Origin: Undibacterium sp049340185
GTDB lineage: Bacteria; Pseudomonadota; Gammaproteobacteria; Burkholderiales; Burkholderiaceae_D
NCBI RefSeq assembly: GCF_049340185.1
Contig: NZ_JBMPPC010000006.1
Coordinates: 124,001 to 188,000 of the forward strand
Direction of reading: 5' to 3'
Length of the DNA: 64,000 bases
Each line of letters begins with the position of its first letter. The first letter of the stretch is position 1. Both the position numbers and the translations under genes were made by a program. The notes under the pieces were generated by a model. That model searched no databases. It was not told the DNA's origin and saw only the letters and a list, made by a program, of their open reading frames with translations. This document shows positions 1 to 7,347 of the stretch, in pieces.

Positions 1-66
1 ACCTGCTTGATATGCACCCAAGGCACCACCGCCCTGGAGGATGAGGACGGTTTCTTGTTTTGGCAT
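1..66 (-). CDS. Patatin-like phospholipase, N-terminal fragment (cut by window edge)
   Basis: The reverse strand from an ATG at 64-66 reads MPKQETVLILQGGGALGAYQ and then AG before the window ends. The GGGALGAYQAG stretch is the oxyanion-hole glycine motif at the start of patatin-like serine lipid hydrolases, which normally cleave acyl chains from phospholipids with a Ser-Asp dyad. Only 22 residues are visible, so the GxSxG nucleophile and the total length cannot be checked. No signal peptide precedes the motif, which suggests a cytoplasmic or secreted-by-other-route protein. Family call is good, function within the family is open. Confidence 0.8.
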   Translation of the reverse strand, partial: MPKQETVLILQGGGALGAYQAG

Positions 67-386
67 GGTATGAGGTGAGGATTAAATGTTTGTGAGGTTG
101 CTAGGGGCGATAGTGCGATAGTGCGAGACCGTGCGAATTTGTTGCGATGCAATGATATTAACCTCATTGGCTATTTTGTGTTGCACAGATCACACCAACC
201 ATCATCACGGGTGACACACTATAAAGCGCCCATCAGTTTGCGGAGCTACACGCATTGCAGCCGACAGTTCTTTGCTTCATAAGGCCGGTGTGCGGCGTGC
301 CGACGGGCGCAGTAGCGGGGCAAACAGCGTGATATCCGAAACGATGCGGTAAGAACACCAATAAAACCAATATCAAGCCAGCTGAA
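67..386. other. Intergenic stretch with a short tandem repeat
   Basis: No convincing gene is seen between the patatin start and the end of the response regulator gene. The octamer GCGATAGT occurs twice in tandem at 107-122, followed by the related GCGAGACC. The stretch should hold the promoter of the patatin gene and the 3' end of the regulator transcript, but no clear terminator hairpin was found. Confidence 0.5.
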
Positions 387-389
387 GCA

Positions 390-989
390 TCAAACTAACT
401 TAAGCAATTGCACCTTGTGAATCAGTTGCACGACATTGTTCACTTCTAGTTTTCGCATTAAATTTTCGCGATGCTTGTCCACTGTTTTGGCAGATAGATT
501 GAGTTGTGTCGCCATTTCTGCTGTGGAGAGTCCCTGGTAAATCAATTGCGCCGTTTGCAGTTCGCGTGCTGTCAGCTCGCTTGAGCAACTGTCGATTTGT
601 TGTTGTACCTCCGCGCTCACTATCACGCGTCCTGCCATCACTTGCGCAATCGAATTCAGCAGCTCGGGACCGGAACAGTCTTTGAGTAATACCGCATCGG
701 CCTTGGCGTCTTGTAATTGTTTAAGGTTGATACCTGAGGCGGAACCGGTCAGTGCGATTACTTTGAGTGCTGAGTAGCGCTGTTTGCACCAGGCCAGCAC
801 CGCCGATGATTCCCCGCCGGGCATGTGGTAATCGAGGATCAGTAAATCGATTTGATGTTGTTGTAGTAAAGCTTGTACCTGATCAAGGCTGCCAGCTTCA
901 GCTACTACCTGATAATTGCCCCGTTGCTGTAGCAAGAGTTTCAGTCCCTGCCGGAAGATGGCGTGATCGTCGGCGAGCAGGATGTTCAT
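390..989 (-). CDS. LuxR/NarL-family response regulator
   Basis: About 199 residues. An N-terminal receiver domain starts MNILLADDHAIFRQGLKLLL, with the acidic pair DD near residues 7-8, the phospho-acceptor Asp in LLILDYHMPGG and the conserved Lys in VLLKDC. The C-terminal part holds a LuxR-type helix-turn-helix (ELTARELQTAQLIYQGLSTA, then LNLSAKTVDKHRENLMRKL). It is thus a NarL/FixJ-type DNA-binding regulator activated by phosphorylation. The ATG at 987-989 is preferred over an upstream in-frame Met at 1028 because it places the receiver beta-strand at the N-terminus. It is divergent from, and almost abuts, the histidine kinase gene, its probable partner. Confidence 0.9.
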   Translation of the reverse strand: MNILLADDHAIFRQGLKLLLQQRGNYQVVAEAGSLDQVQALLQQHQIDLLILDYHMPGGESSAVLAWCKQRYSALKVIALTGSASGINLKQLQDAKADAVLLKDCSGPELLNSIAQVMAGRVIVSAEVQQQIDSCSSELTARELQTAQLIYQGLSTAEMATQLNLSAKTVDKHRENLMRKLEVNNVVQLIHKVQLLKLV

Positions 990-996
990 AGGTCTC

Positions 997-2937
997 ATGC
1001 ACTGGGTAGATGTTAAAATTGAAATCAATTCTACAGGAAAACTATTACCTATTAAACATTACATCTATTATCGACGGTACCTGCATCGCAGCGGTCTGAG
1101 CATCTGGCTGGCTTTCTTGCTATGTTGCTGTATGGCAGAGGTGCAGGCAGCATCCTGCCAGGTACGTGGGCAGGAGATCGTGATCTTGCACGGCTGTGTC
1201 AGTGCGCTTGAACGCTCTGCAGTCAACCACGAATTCACCGTACCGGATTCGATACCGGCGAATGAGGGGCACTGGTATCGGATTGATTTGATTGCCGACG
1301 CCGATGCTGGCGACCGTCTGCTGGATCTGGGTATTCCTGATGCTTTTCAGGTACAAGTGTATGTACAGCAAGCCGGGCTCACGCAAACCGTGCTTAATCT
1401 CAATGAGAGCAGTCGCTATGCCGACCGGCCAGTGACGCACCGCAATTTGATAGCAGTATTGAGACTGACGCGTGGTCCGGCGCGTGTCTATATCTACTAC
1501 CACTCACATGGCAAGACGCCGATGCTGGCGAGTTTGCTTACTGCAGCGCAGCTGAGCACCAGCGATACACTGATTAATCTGCTCAATGGCCTTATCTTCG
1601 GGATCATGCTGGTGATGTTACCGGTTCTTGCGCTGGGGTTTAATGCTCAGCGTAAGTTCGGCTACCGTATGTATGGTGCTGTAGTATTCTCGACGATGGT
1701 ATTTATTGCACAGCTTGAGGGCTATACGTTTGCCTTCCTGTGGCCCGGGGCACCTGCCTGGAATATGCTCGCACCAGGTGCGCTGGGCATGCTGATGGTG
1801 ATGACCAACATCGCATTTGCGATCAGTTTTTTACAGATGAAAAGCCGCATGCCACGCCTGTACCGGCTGTATTTGTGTATGTTTGGTCTGGCCTTGCTGG
1901 TTTTGATATTACATCTGATGTATGCACTCGATAATTTATTGATTATCCAGTCATTCACCTATTCAGTGATTGCGTGTGTCGTCGCTGCACAAGGCGTCCG
2001 GCAGCGGATAGAAGCTGCGCGATTTTATTTTTTAGGTACCTTATCGGTTGCAGTATTCCCGTTGTTGTTGGTTGGTTTTGTGTTGTTCTTAGTGAGACCA
2101 TCTCTCCCGTTTTCGTTGCTTGCCTATCCTAAGTTCGGTTACCTCGCCGAGTCACTGCTGTTTGGTGCTGCCGTCATTAGCCAGATCGGAAAATTCAATA
2201 CTCGTCAGGCTGAGCAACGGATACTTCGTTTAGCGGAGACTGAGCAATTGCTCGAAGCAGAGCAGGGTAAGCTTGCAGCCTTGAGTAAAGCTAATCAACA
2301 GCAACTGCAACTGGCATCGGTTAGCCATGATATTGCGCAGCCACTTGCTTCGTTGCGCTTTGCTGTCAGTGTGCTGGAGCAACATCAGGGCAACGAGCCG
2401 ATTGCACAACATATCGACCATACGCTGCAATACGCGCAATCTTTACTCAAGGATTTGATTGCTCAGGTGCGTGACGATCGGCATGAGCCCGAACAAATCG
2501 TTCTCAATAAATTATTTGCCCAACTAGGTCTTGCGTTTCAGGGCATTGCCGCGAAAAACGGTTTGCGCCTGTCGATACACACTAGCAGATTGCGCTTTGA
2601 AGGATCTTCCTTATTGCTCACTCGCATACTCAGTAACCTGCTAGCGAATGCAATACGCTACACCCCCAAAGGACGCGTCGTACTCGGTGCCCGGCGCAGG
2701 CCAGATGGTATTGAGATTTTGCTGTTTGATACGGGATCCGGTATTCCTAAACATATCGAGCAAAATTTAATGCGCGCTTTTCAACAAGGTAGCAATGCCA
2801 GCAGCGACGGTTTTGGTCTAGGCTTGTATATCGTTAAAAACCTATGCCACCAGTGCGGCTATCAACTGCGTATCAATTCTCGCCCCGGGCATGGCAGTTG
2901 CGTCGCAGTATTTATTCCTATTCCTACATCCCACTAG
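997..2937 (+). CDS. 7TM-DISM sensor histidine kinase
   Basis: About 646 residues. A hydrophobic segment ending CCCMAEVQA looks like a signal sequence; a periplasmic 7TMR-DISMED2-like region follows, then about seven membrane helices (roughly residues 190-405), a coiled coil, the H-box (LASVSHDIAQPLASL, His near 445), the N-box (ILSNLLANAIRYTPKG), and the G1 and G2 boxes (DTGSGIP, GFGLGLYIVKN). This architecture is typical of membrane kinases sensing periplasmic ligands. The start is uncertain: ATG at 982 would overlap the divergent regulator gene, so 997 (AGG four bases upstream) is taken, but the n-region before the signal is unusually long. Likely phosphorylates the neighbouring LuxR-type regulator. 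Confidence 0.88.
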   Translation: MHWVDVKIEINSTGKLLPIKHYIYYRRYLHRSGLSIWLAFLLCCCMAEVQAASCQVRGQEIVILHGCVSALERSAVNHEFTVPDSIPANEGHWYRIDLIADADAGDRLLDLGIPDAFQVQVYVQQAGLTQTVLNLNESSRYADRPVTHRNLIAVLRLTRGPARVYIYYHSHGKTPMLASLLTAAQLSTSDTLINLLNGLIFGIMLVMLPVLALGFNAQRKFGYRMYGAVVFSTMVFIAQLEGYTFAFLWPGAPAWNMLAPGALGMLMVMTNIAFAISFLQMKSRMPRLYRLYLCMFGLALLVLILHLMYALDNLLIIQSFTYSVIACVVAAQGVRQRIEAARFYFLGTLSVAVFPLLLVGFVLFLVRPSLPFSLLAYPKFGYLAESLLFGAAVISQIGKFNTRQAEQRILRLAETEQLLEAEQGKLAALSKANQQQLQLASVSHDIAQPLASLRFAVSVLEQHQGNEPIAQHIDHTLQYAQSLLKDLIAQVRDDRHEPEQIVLNKLFAQLGLAFQGIAAKNGLRLSIHTSRLRFEGSSLLLTRILSNLLANAIRYTPKGRVVLGARRRPDGIEILLFDTGSGIPKHIEQNLMRAFQQGSNASSDGFGLGLYIVKNLCHQCGYQLRINSRPGHGSCVAVFIPIPTSH

Positions 2938-2940
2938 CAA

Positions 2941-3045
2941 CTACGGTGTTTACCGTATTACTTGTCTGTTCACCAAGTCCTAAACTGAACCTGCTGCTTA
3001 TGGTAAGCATGCCAGGCTCTGACTCATTAGTGATGTCTGGCTTAT
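2941..3045 (+). repeat. 105-bp direct repeat, copy A
   Basis: This sequence directly follows the kinase gene and recurs at 4181-4285 with about five mismatches. It contains two small dyads: TACGGT-GTTT-ACCGTA near 2942-2957 and GCTTA-TGG-TAAGC near 2995-3007. Similarity fades after about 3045. It lies about 100 bp upstream of the unknown gene at 3148. It may be a regulatory segment or a remnant of a local duplication. Confidence 0.9.
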
Positions 3046-3147
3046 TCAATTGTTCATCATTTTGAGGGTGTAAACCGAAGACTGCATTATCAGTTGCTCA
3101 GAAGATGATGTTTCTAAATTTAAATAAATATTGAGGTTGCAAACAAC

Positions 3148-3666
3148 ATGACAAAGATAGTTGCCACTGGCAAGGTACTTTATCAAGCAGCAAAATTTTT
3201 AAAAGGAAATACGACTTTCGTGGCGGATGGTCTGACTATGTGTAGCGCTGTAGTTATTCAAGTATTACATAAAGAAAAACCCATTGGAATATTAATGGCT
3301 CATCGAGGTCCGCAGCATAGAGACGAATTCATAAGAAATTTTAAAGAGGCGATAAAAACTATATCCGACGATCCCGGTATCGATAAAAACGTAGTTCAGT
3401 TTAAGGTTTTAGACATACAAACAGCACCTAGTACGGATATGTCAGGTGCAGGTTTAGATTTGCGTTCAGATGAATTGTTAATCGACGAAATTAAAACTGT
3501 TCTTAGCGGGCGTTTGCTAAATAGCACAGAGCTATCTCGTATGACTAAGCAAGGCGTATATGAGTCGGATATTGCAAATAAAATGGAGGCTTGTATGTTT
3601 GAAGATGGAAATATTGAAGTTACTCCACCAGGAAGGTCATCGAGGTCGGGCTGCACTATCAGTTGA
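3148..3666 (+). CDS. Hypothetical protein, possible Cys/His deamidase-like fold
   Basis: 172 residues, not recognised as a named family. The ATG follows GAGGTTGC with a usable RBS. The base composition is richer in A and T than in the neighbouring kinase gene, which suggests transfer. There is no signal peptide or membrane helix. Visible features are the strand GLTMCSAVVIQVL with Cys32, followed by GILMAHRGP with His52; this Cys...AH pattern recalls CheD/CNF1-type glutamine deamidases, but no decisive motif supports that. The C-terminus reads RSGCTIS, which formally matches a CaaX prenylation box; in a bacterium this only matters if the protein is delivered into a eukaryote. It sits between the two 105-bp repeats, so it may be inserted cargo. 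Confidence 0.6.
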   Translation: MTKIVATGKVLYQAAKFLKGNTTFVADGLTMCSAVVIQVLHKEKPIGILMAHRGPQHRDEFIRNFKEAIKTISDDPGIDKNVVQFKVLDIQTAPSTDMSGAGLDLRSDELLIDEIKTVLSGRLLNSTELSRMTKQGVYESDIANKMEACMFEDGNIEVTPPGRSSRSGCTIS

Positions 3667-3866
3667 TGAGAAGTAGTTTTTTATCTTTTCATTGATATTA
3701 AACGGATCTAATCCCGAAGAGCTAACTCAACGAGGTGAAAGAATCGGTTCGATGGATCTAAATTTTCGTCAGCAAGAAATATGTGAAGTACTTACAGATA
3801 CTGCCAGAAGTTAATGGAGAACGATACTCGCCGGCGAAAGTGACACGGTCTTGGTCATGCATTCGT

Positions 3867-4180
3867 CCGCATACGAATATCTTCTGGCTAATACAGTACG
3901 CTGCACTAGCAAAGTACGCACCATACTTGGAGCTAGGTTCTGGTTAGATGATTTGAGATTTTATTGGTTGATGTTTGATACCAGACCCGACTTTCCTCCG
4001 CATATTGAACAACATTGACCGCAAGCTTCTCAACAGGTAAAAAAGCCAGTAACGAGGGTTTCGGCCTACTCTTGTTCGTTATCAAAAATCTATTCCAACA
4101 GTGCAGTTAATAACTACACATTCCATCAAGAATGTGGCAGCTGCGCAACCGTTTACGCCGAACTCAAAATTGCAAAAAAA
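3867..4180 (+). pseudogene. Decayed copy of the histidine kinase 3' end
   Basis: The stretch runs colinear with bases about 2622-2940 of the kinase gene with only small length changes. Clear anchors are TTGAGATTTT (matching 2711 onward), CATATTGAACAACATTGACC against the HATPase region, GAGGGTTTCGGCCTACTCTT against the G2 box and ATCAAAAATCTATTCCAACA after it. It carries stop codons (for example in ACATTGACC and CAGTTAATAA) and frame changes, so it cannot encode a kinase. It ends exactly where the well-conserved 105-bp repeat copy begins. It shows that a segment spanning the kinase 3' end and its downstream flank was duplicated. Bases 3667-3866 hold no recognisable gene. Confidence 0.8.
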
Positions 4181-4285
4181 CTACGGTGTTTACCGTATTA
4201 CTTGTCTGTTCACCAAGTCCTAAACTGAATCTGCTGCTTACGGTAAGCACGCCAGGCTTTGACTCATTAGTGATGTCGGGCTTGT
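4181..4285 (+). repeat. 105-bp direct repeat, copy B
   Basis: Second copy of the element at 2941-3045, about 95 % identical by eye. The dyads are kept or improved here: TACGGT-GTTT-ACCGTA and GCTTAC-G-GTAAGC. It ends about 30 bp before the start codon of the DUF2589 gene, so it may contain that gene's promoter or operator. Its conservation contrasts sharply with the heavily mutated kinase remnant directly upstream. Confidence 0.9.
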
Positions 4286-4314
4286 TTGAACTGTTCACTA
4301 TTTAGGGATCAATC

Positions 4315-4875
4315 ATGGCTGATAATTTTTACGGAACGCTCAAAGGTATTCCTATCGACTACCTCGTTTCGGCACCGCTGATGGCGGCAGGTCGCGCAAA
4401 TATTGCGCTGGCACAGAGCATGGAAGAATTTGTTATGCAGATAGGATTTGTCGGCGGAGATCCAAAAAATGGCACGAATAATATCGTGTTCAATTTGGAA
4501 CGACCTTACACCGATCCTGACACCAATCAGGTAACGACCCAAACAATTACTGTGACTTGTCCTTTATTGGGCTTGGTGCCGATTCCAGCGCTCTTGGTTG
4601 ACAACGTGACAGTCGATTTTACAACGACAGTCGATACCTCATCGTCGAGCACCACAGCCACCAGTGCGACAGTCACCGGCAGCTACAAGGGCGGCTGTTT
4701 CGCTATGTCGGGGTCGGTCACTGCAAGTAAAAATCAAATGCGCTCCTCCAACCAATCTGCAACCTATTCATTTCACGTCCAGGCCGACCAGCAGCCTGCA
4801 ACCGAGGGAATGGGTAAGTTGATGGATGTGATGGCGTCTTGCATTACGCCAGTTCCCACGACTGCATCCAAATAA
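4315..4875 (+). CDS. DUF2589-family protein
   Basis: 186 residues. The pattern fits DUF2589: an N-terminal helix IDYLVSAPLMAAGRANIALA, a central strand region ending CPLLGLVPIPALLVDNVTVD, a Ser/Thr-rich linker, a Y-GGC segment, and the C-terminal YSFHVQADQQPATEGMGKLM. The family has no established function. No signal peptide is present. It is the first of three related proteins in this cluster (with those at 5273 and 5734) and begins just after repeat copy B. The ATG follows TTTAGGGATCAATC, a reasonable RBS. Confidence 0.8.
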   Translation: MADNFYGTLKGIPIDYLVSAPLMAAGRANIALAQSMEEFVMQIGFVGGDPKNGTNNIVFNLERPYTDPDTNQVTTQTITVTCPLLGLVPIPALLVDNVTVDFTTTVDTSSSSTTATSATVTGSYKGGCFAMSGSVTASKNQMRSSNQSATYSFHVQADQQPATEGMGKLMDVMASCITPVPTTASK

Positions 4876-4976
4876 AAATTAGGTAGATTTGGAAAAGGCC
4901 TCAAGCAGCATCTATATCGAGGCGTTTCCATATCACTGTCCATTGAGATTTTCCATCAAAGTAAATCGAGATTTTT

Positions 4977-5276
4977 ATGAATAAGAGTAAATTAAAAAAC
5001 GGTAACGCAGACGAAAAATTAAGCGGAGTGCGTCTGCCAGACGGCCGCATGCCATGTCCTGTCTGCAGCGTGACCGTGACAGTGCCTATGGCATCACTGT
5101 TGGGGGGATTGGCAATTTTTTGCGGGGGCTGTGGCGTCAAACTATCAATCGACATGAATGCCAGCCGGAACGCGCTATCCGCAATCAGAAAAACTCAAAA
5201 TACACTGGGTGATATTGATAAAACCCATCAGCCAGCAGCTGGTTATGATGCCACAATCAATAAGAGGTTCTCGTGA
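4977..5276 (+). CDS. Small CxxC (zinc-ribbon-like) protein
   Basis: 99 residues. Two cysteine pairs, CPVC (in GRMPCPVCSVTVTVP) and CGGC (in AIFCGGCGVKL), flank a short hydrophobic stretch MASLLGGLAIF. The spacing suits a zinc ribbon; the hydrophobic centre could instead be a short membrane hairpin. The tail is polar. Its stop codon overlaps the GTG start of the next gene by four bases, pointing to translational coupling with the DUF2589-like genes. Not recognised as a named family; a metal-binding adaptor role is inference. Confidence 0.65.
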   Translation: MNKSKLKNGNADEKLSGVRLPDGRMPCPVCSVTVTVPMASLLGGLAIFCGGCGVKLSIDMNASRNALSAIRKTQNTLGDIDKTHQPAAGYDATINKRFS

Positions 5277-5731
5277 ACATCTGCACTCTCGATGATTTGC
5301 TTCAAGCGATCAGCAATGCGGTTTCTAACGCAAATAGCTTTGTTCAAAAGGCCGCCAAGGACTCTCACAAGGAATTCTTTAACTCAAGTGCGGACGGCAC
5401 CCTATCACCTAAAACTGTACCTATGTTGCTACCCAACCGTCATGTGATCAATGAAGACGGCAAGCAGGGCGAGACGGAAAGTGTTCAGAATATTCCCGAG
5501 AGCACATTAACCCATCACAACCAGATAGTGCTCGACGCCATGACCATGGATATTGATTGTTTGGTGGAGGAACTTAAGGAGAATAAAGACGGCCCCGCTT
5601 TGCTGGTATTGAAGTTAGGCGGCGACCTGCGTGGCAGATCCAGTGTCGGTCGACTAAATCTGAGCTTTAAAACTTCTAGTCCACCAGAAGGCGTCGCTCG
5701 CCTGAACGATGAATTATTGAAAAGCACTTGA
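5273..5731 (+). CDS. DUF2589-like small protein (paralogue 2)
   Basis: 152 residues, starting at GTG within a GTGA overlap with the gene before; TAAGAGG lies a few bases upstream as RBS. It shares the architecture of the next gene: an N-terminal helix LDDLLQAISNAVSNANSFVQ, a region DSHKEFF, and a C-terminal strand plus helix LSFKTSSPPEGVARLNDELL. The end matches the P-EG-RLND pattern also seen in the proteins at 4315 and 5734, so all three look like diverged members of one fold. Function unknown. No export signal. Confidence 0.65.
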   Translation: MNICTLDDLLQAISNAVSNANSFVQKAAKDSHKEFFNSSADGTLSPKTVPMLLPNRHVINEDGKQGETESVQNIPESTLTHHNQIVLDAMTMDIDCLVEELKENKDGPALLVLKLGGDLRGRSSVGRLNLSFKTSSPPEGVARLNDELLKST

Positions 5732-5733
5732 TC

Positions 5734-6216
5734 ATGCTGAATAAAATACCGCGTCTGAGTGATCTGATTGAAGCTGCTGCCAGCGCCGTGGTGACGGCGA
5801 ATCAACGGCTGTGTAAAGGCACAATCGATTACATCAAATCATTTTTTGTTAGCGAGCCTGATGGCAACTATCGGCCGAGAACCGTCAGTCTGGCAACCAA
5901 TATCGATCAGCCTGTGTTGACCGACGCATTACAGTTGCCAGTAGCAAGTTTGATCCCGCAGGCCAATTTGGCGCTGGCCGTGGCAAAGATTGATTTCTCG
6001 CAAAATATCACGCACTTGTCTCGGCTCAATGGGCAACTGATCCTTCATGGTCACTTGAGTTCAGCGAAGGGAAAAAGAGCCAGTCGCATGCCGGTCATGA
6101 GCATAGTCGTGTCGGTCAAGAGTCAGCCAGCCTCAGAGGGCATGCTGCGCTTAAATGATTCACTCAACAGTGCCGGAATTTCTCAAGCTGTTGACGTGCA
6201 AGGAGTGGCACCATGA
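5734..6216 (+). CDS. DUF2589-like small protein (paralogue 3)
   Basis: 160 residues from the ATG at 5734; a TTG at 5728 overlapping the previous stop is an alternative. The N-terminal helix (LSDLIEAAASAVVTANQRL, then YIKSFF), a middle segment LQLPVASLIPQANLALAVAK with a following IDF, and a C-terminal VVSVKSQPASEGMLRLNDSL repeat the DUF2589 layout. It is closest in plan to the gene just upstream. The stop overlaps the next start by four bases (ATGA), so the CxxC protein, both paralogues and the membrane GH25 homologue form one tightly coupled operon. Function unknown. Confidence 0.68.
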   Translation: MLNKIPRLSDLIEAAASAVVTANQRLCKGTIDYIKSFFVSEPDGNYRPRTVSLATNIDQPVLTDALQLPVASLIPQANLALAVAKIDFSQNITHLSRLNGQLILHGHLSSAKGKRASRMPVMSIVVSVKSQPASEGMLRLNDSLNSAGISQAVDVQGVAP

Positions 6217-7202
6217 ATCAAGCGCTTCGCGTTGTGTTGCCTGCTGAAGAATCAGAACGGGTGCGAACTATGTTGAAAAACAGAAAGCTCAAGCTCAGAG
6301 ACCAACTCTGGGATCATGCACCACTGATACTTTTGACGGTAATGATCACCCAGCTCATGTTGTTGGCGTTGGGTGGTGCATATGTTTGGCAGAACTGGGC
6401 GAGTAAAAAACAAAATCTACAAGCTAGCAAAACTATTGCACTAAATCAGAATGCTGCAAATGTTTCATCAATATCGGTGGCAACTCCAGTGCCAGCAGCA
6501 CTCGCAGAGAGGTTCAAATCACCGGAATTGATTTCACCGGTCGAATTTTCCGCACTGAAGAGCGCCAGGCCCAGCGTGCTTTTCGGGATACGGGTATCAG
6601 CGCGTCAAGGCCAAATCAACTGGTCACGACTCAAGGCGGCAGGCGTCGCATTTGTTTCGATCAAAGCGACCGAGGGCAGCGACATAGTTGACCCTCAATT
6701 CAAGCGCAACTGGCAGTCTGCCGCAGACGCTCGCATAGCGCGTAGTGCTTACCATGTCTACACCAGCAAGGCCAGCGCACAAGACCAGGCCAAACACTAT
6801 ACAAGGACCTTGTCAGCTGTATCGGCAACCGGTGATGCTGAACTACCGGCAGTGCTGGAGCTAGAGTCTGCCATGTCAAAAGGCGAAGACATTTACCGCG
6901 CTAAGGATGAACTATTTAAATGGCTGCGACTGGTCCGGCAAGACACCGGAATGAAGCCACTCATCTACGGAAGTCTGAGTCTGTTCGACGGTTATCTGAA
7001 AGGCAGTGCCCTGAAGACCTATCCAATCTGGTTGACTGAATACAGCAAGGGACCGACGCAGTATCCCCAAGGCTGGCCGAGGTGGGCGTTTTGGCAGTTG
7101 ACGGAAAAAGGAAAGATCGATGGCGTGCAAGGTGAGCTTGAGTTCAGTCAGTTTAGTGGGAGCGAGGCAAGCTTTGAGCGAATAGTACGAAAACAGAAGT
7201 AA
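6213..7202 (+). CDS. Membrane-anchored GH25 lysozyme homologue lacking catalytic acids
   Basis: 329 residues. One N-terminal membrane helix (about residues 36-59), a linker, and a GH25-like barrel from about residue 121. GH25 muramidases use an Asp in the GxDxS motif and a DxE pair in the PxxDxE motif. Here the first motif reads GIRVS (Arg127) and the second PAVLELE (Glu216 replaces Asp, Glu218 kept); the late DLDQF motif reads LEFSQF. Compare the protein at 9839, which keeps all of these. The fold is supported by KAAGVAFVSIKATEG, VDPQFKRNWQ and YPIWLTEY. It is probably a peptidoglycan-binding pseudoenzyme held at the inner membrane, facing the periplasm. Confidence 0.8.
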   Translation: MNQALRVVLPAEESERVRTMLKNRKLKLRDQLWDHAPLILLTVMITQLMLLALGGAYVWQNWASKKQNLQASKTIALNQNAANVSSISVATPVPAALAERFKSPELISPVEFSALKSARPSVLFGIRVSARQGQINWSRLKAAGVAFVSIKATEGSDIVDPQFKRNWQSAADARIARSAYHVYTSKASAQDQAKHYTRTLSAVSATGDAELPAVLELESAMSKGEDIYRAKDELFKWLRLVRQDTGMKPLIYGSLSLFDGYLKGSALKTYPIWLTEYSKGPTQYPQGWPRWAFWQLTEKGKIDGVQGELEFSQFSGSEASFERIVRKQK

Positions 7203-7347
7203 CCCTGCTTGTTTACCAAATTAAGTTTATGCATGTTTTCTGCCAGCGACGGTGTCGTAATTCCCGAGGAATCGAGAATCCTTATCTACAAGTTTAAATG
7301 CATAGCTGACTAATAATATTACTGAGTTAAATCGAAAGAGAGACAAA

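Noticed and set aside
2941..4285. Insertion sequence bounded by the 105-bp repeats
   Set aside because: No transposase, no terminal inverted repeats and no short target duplication are visible; a local duplication explains the repeats better.
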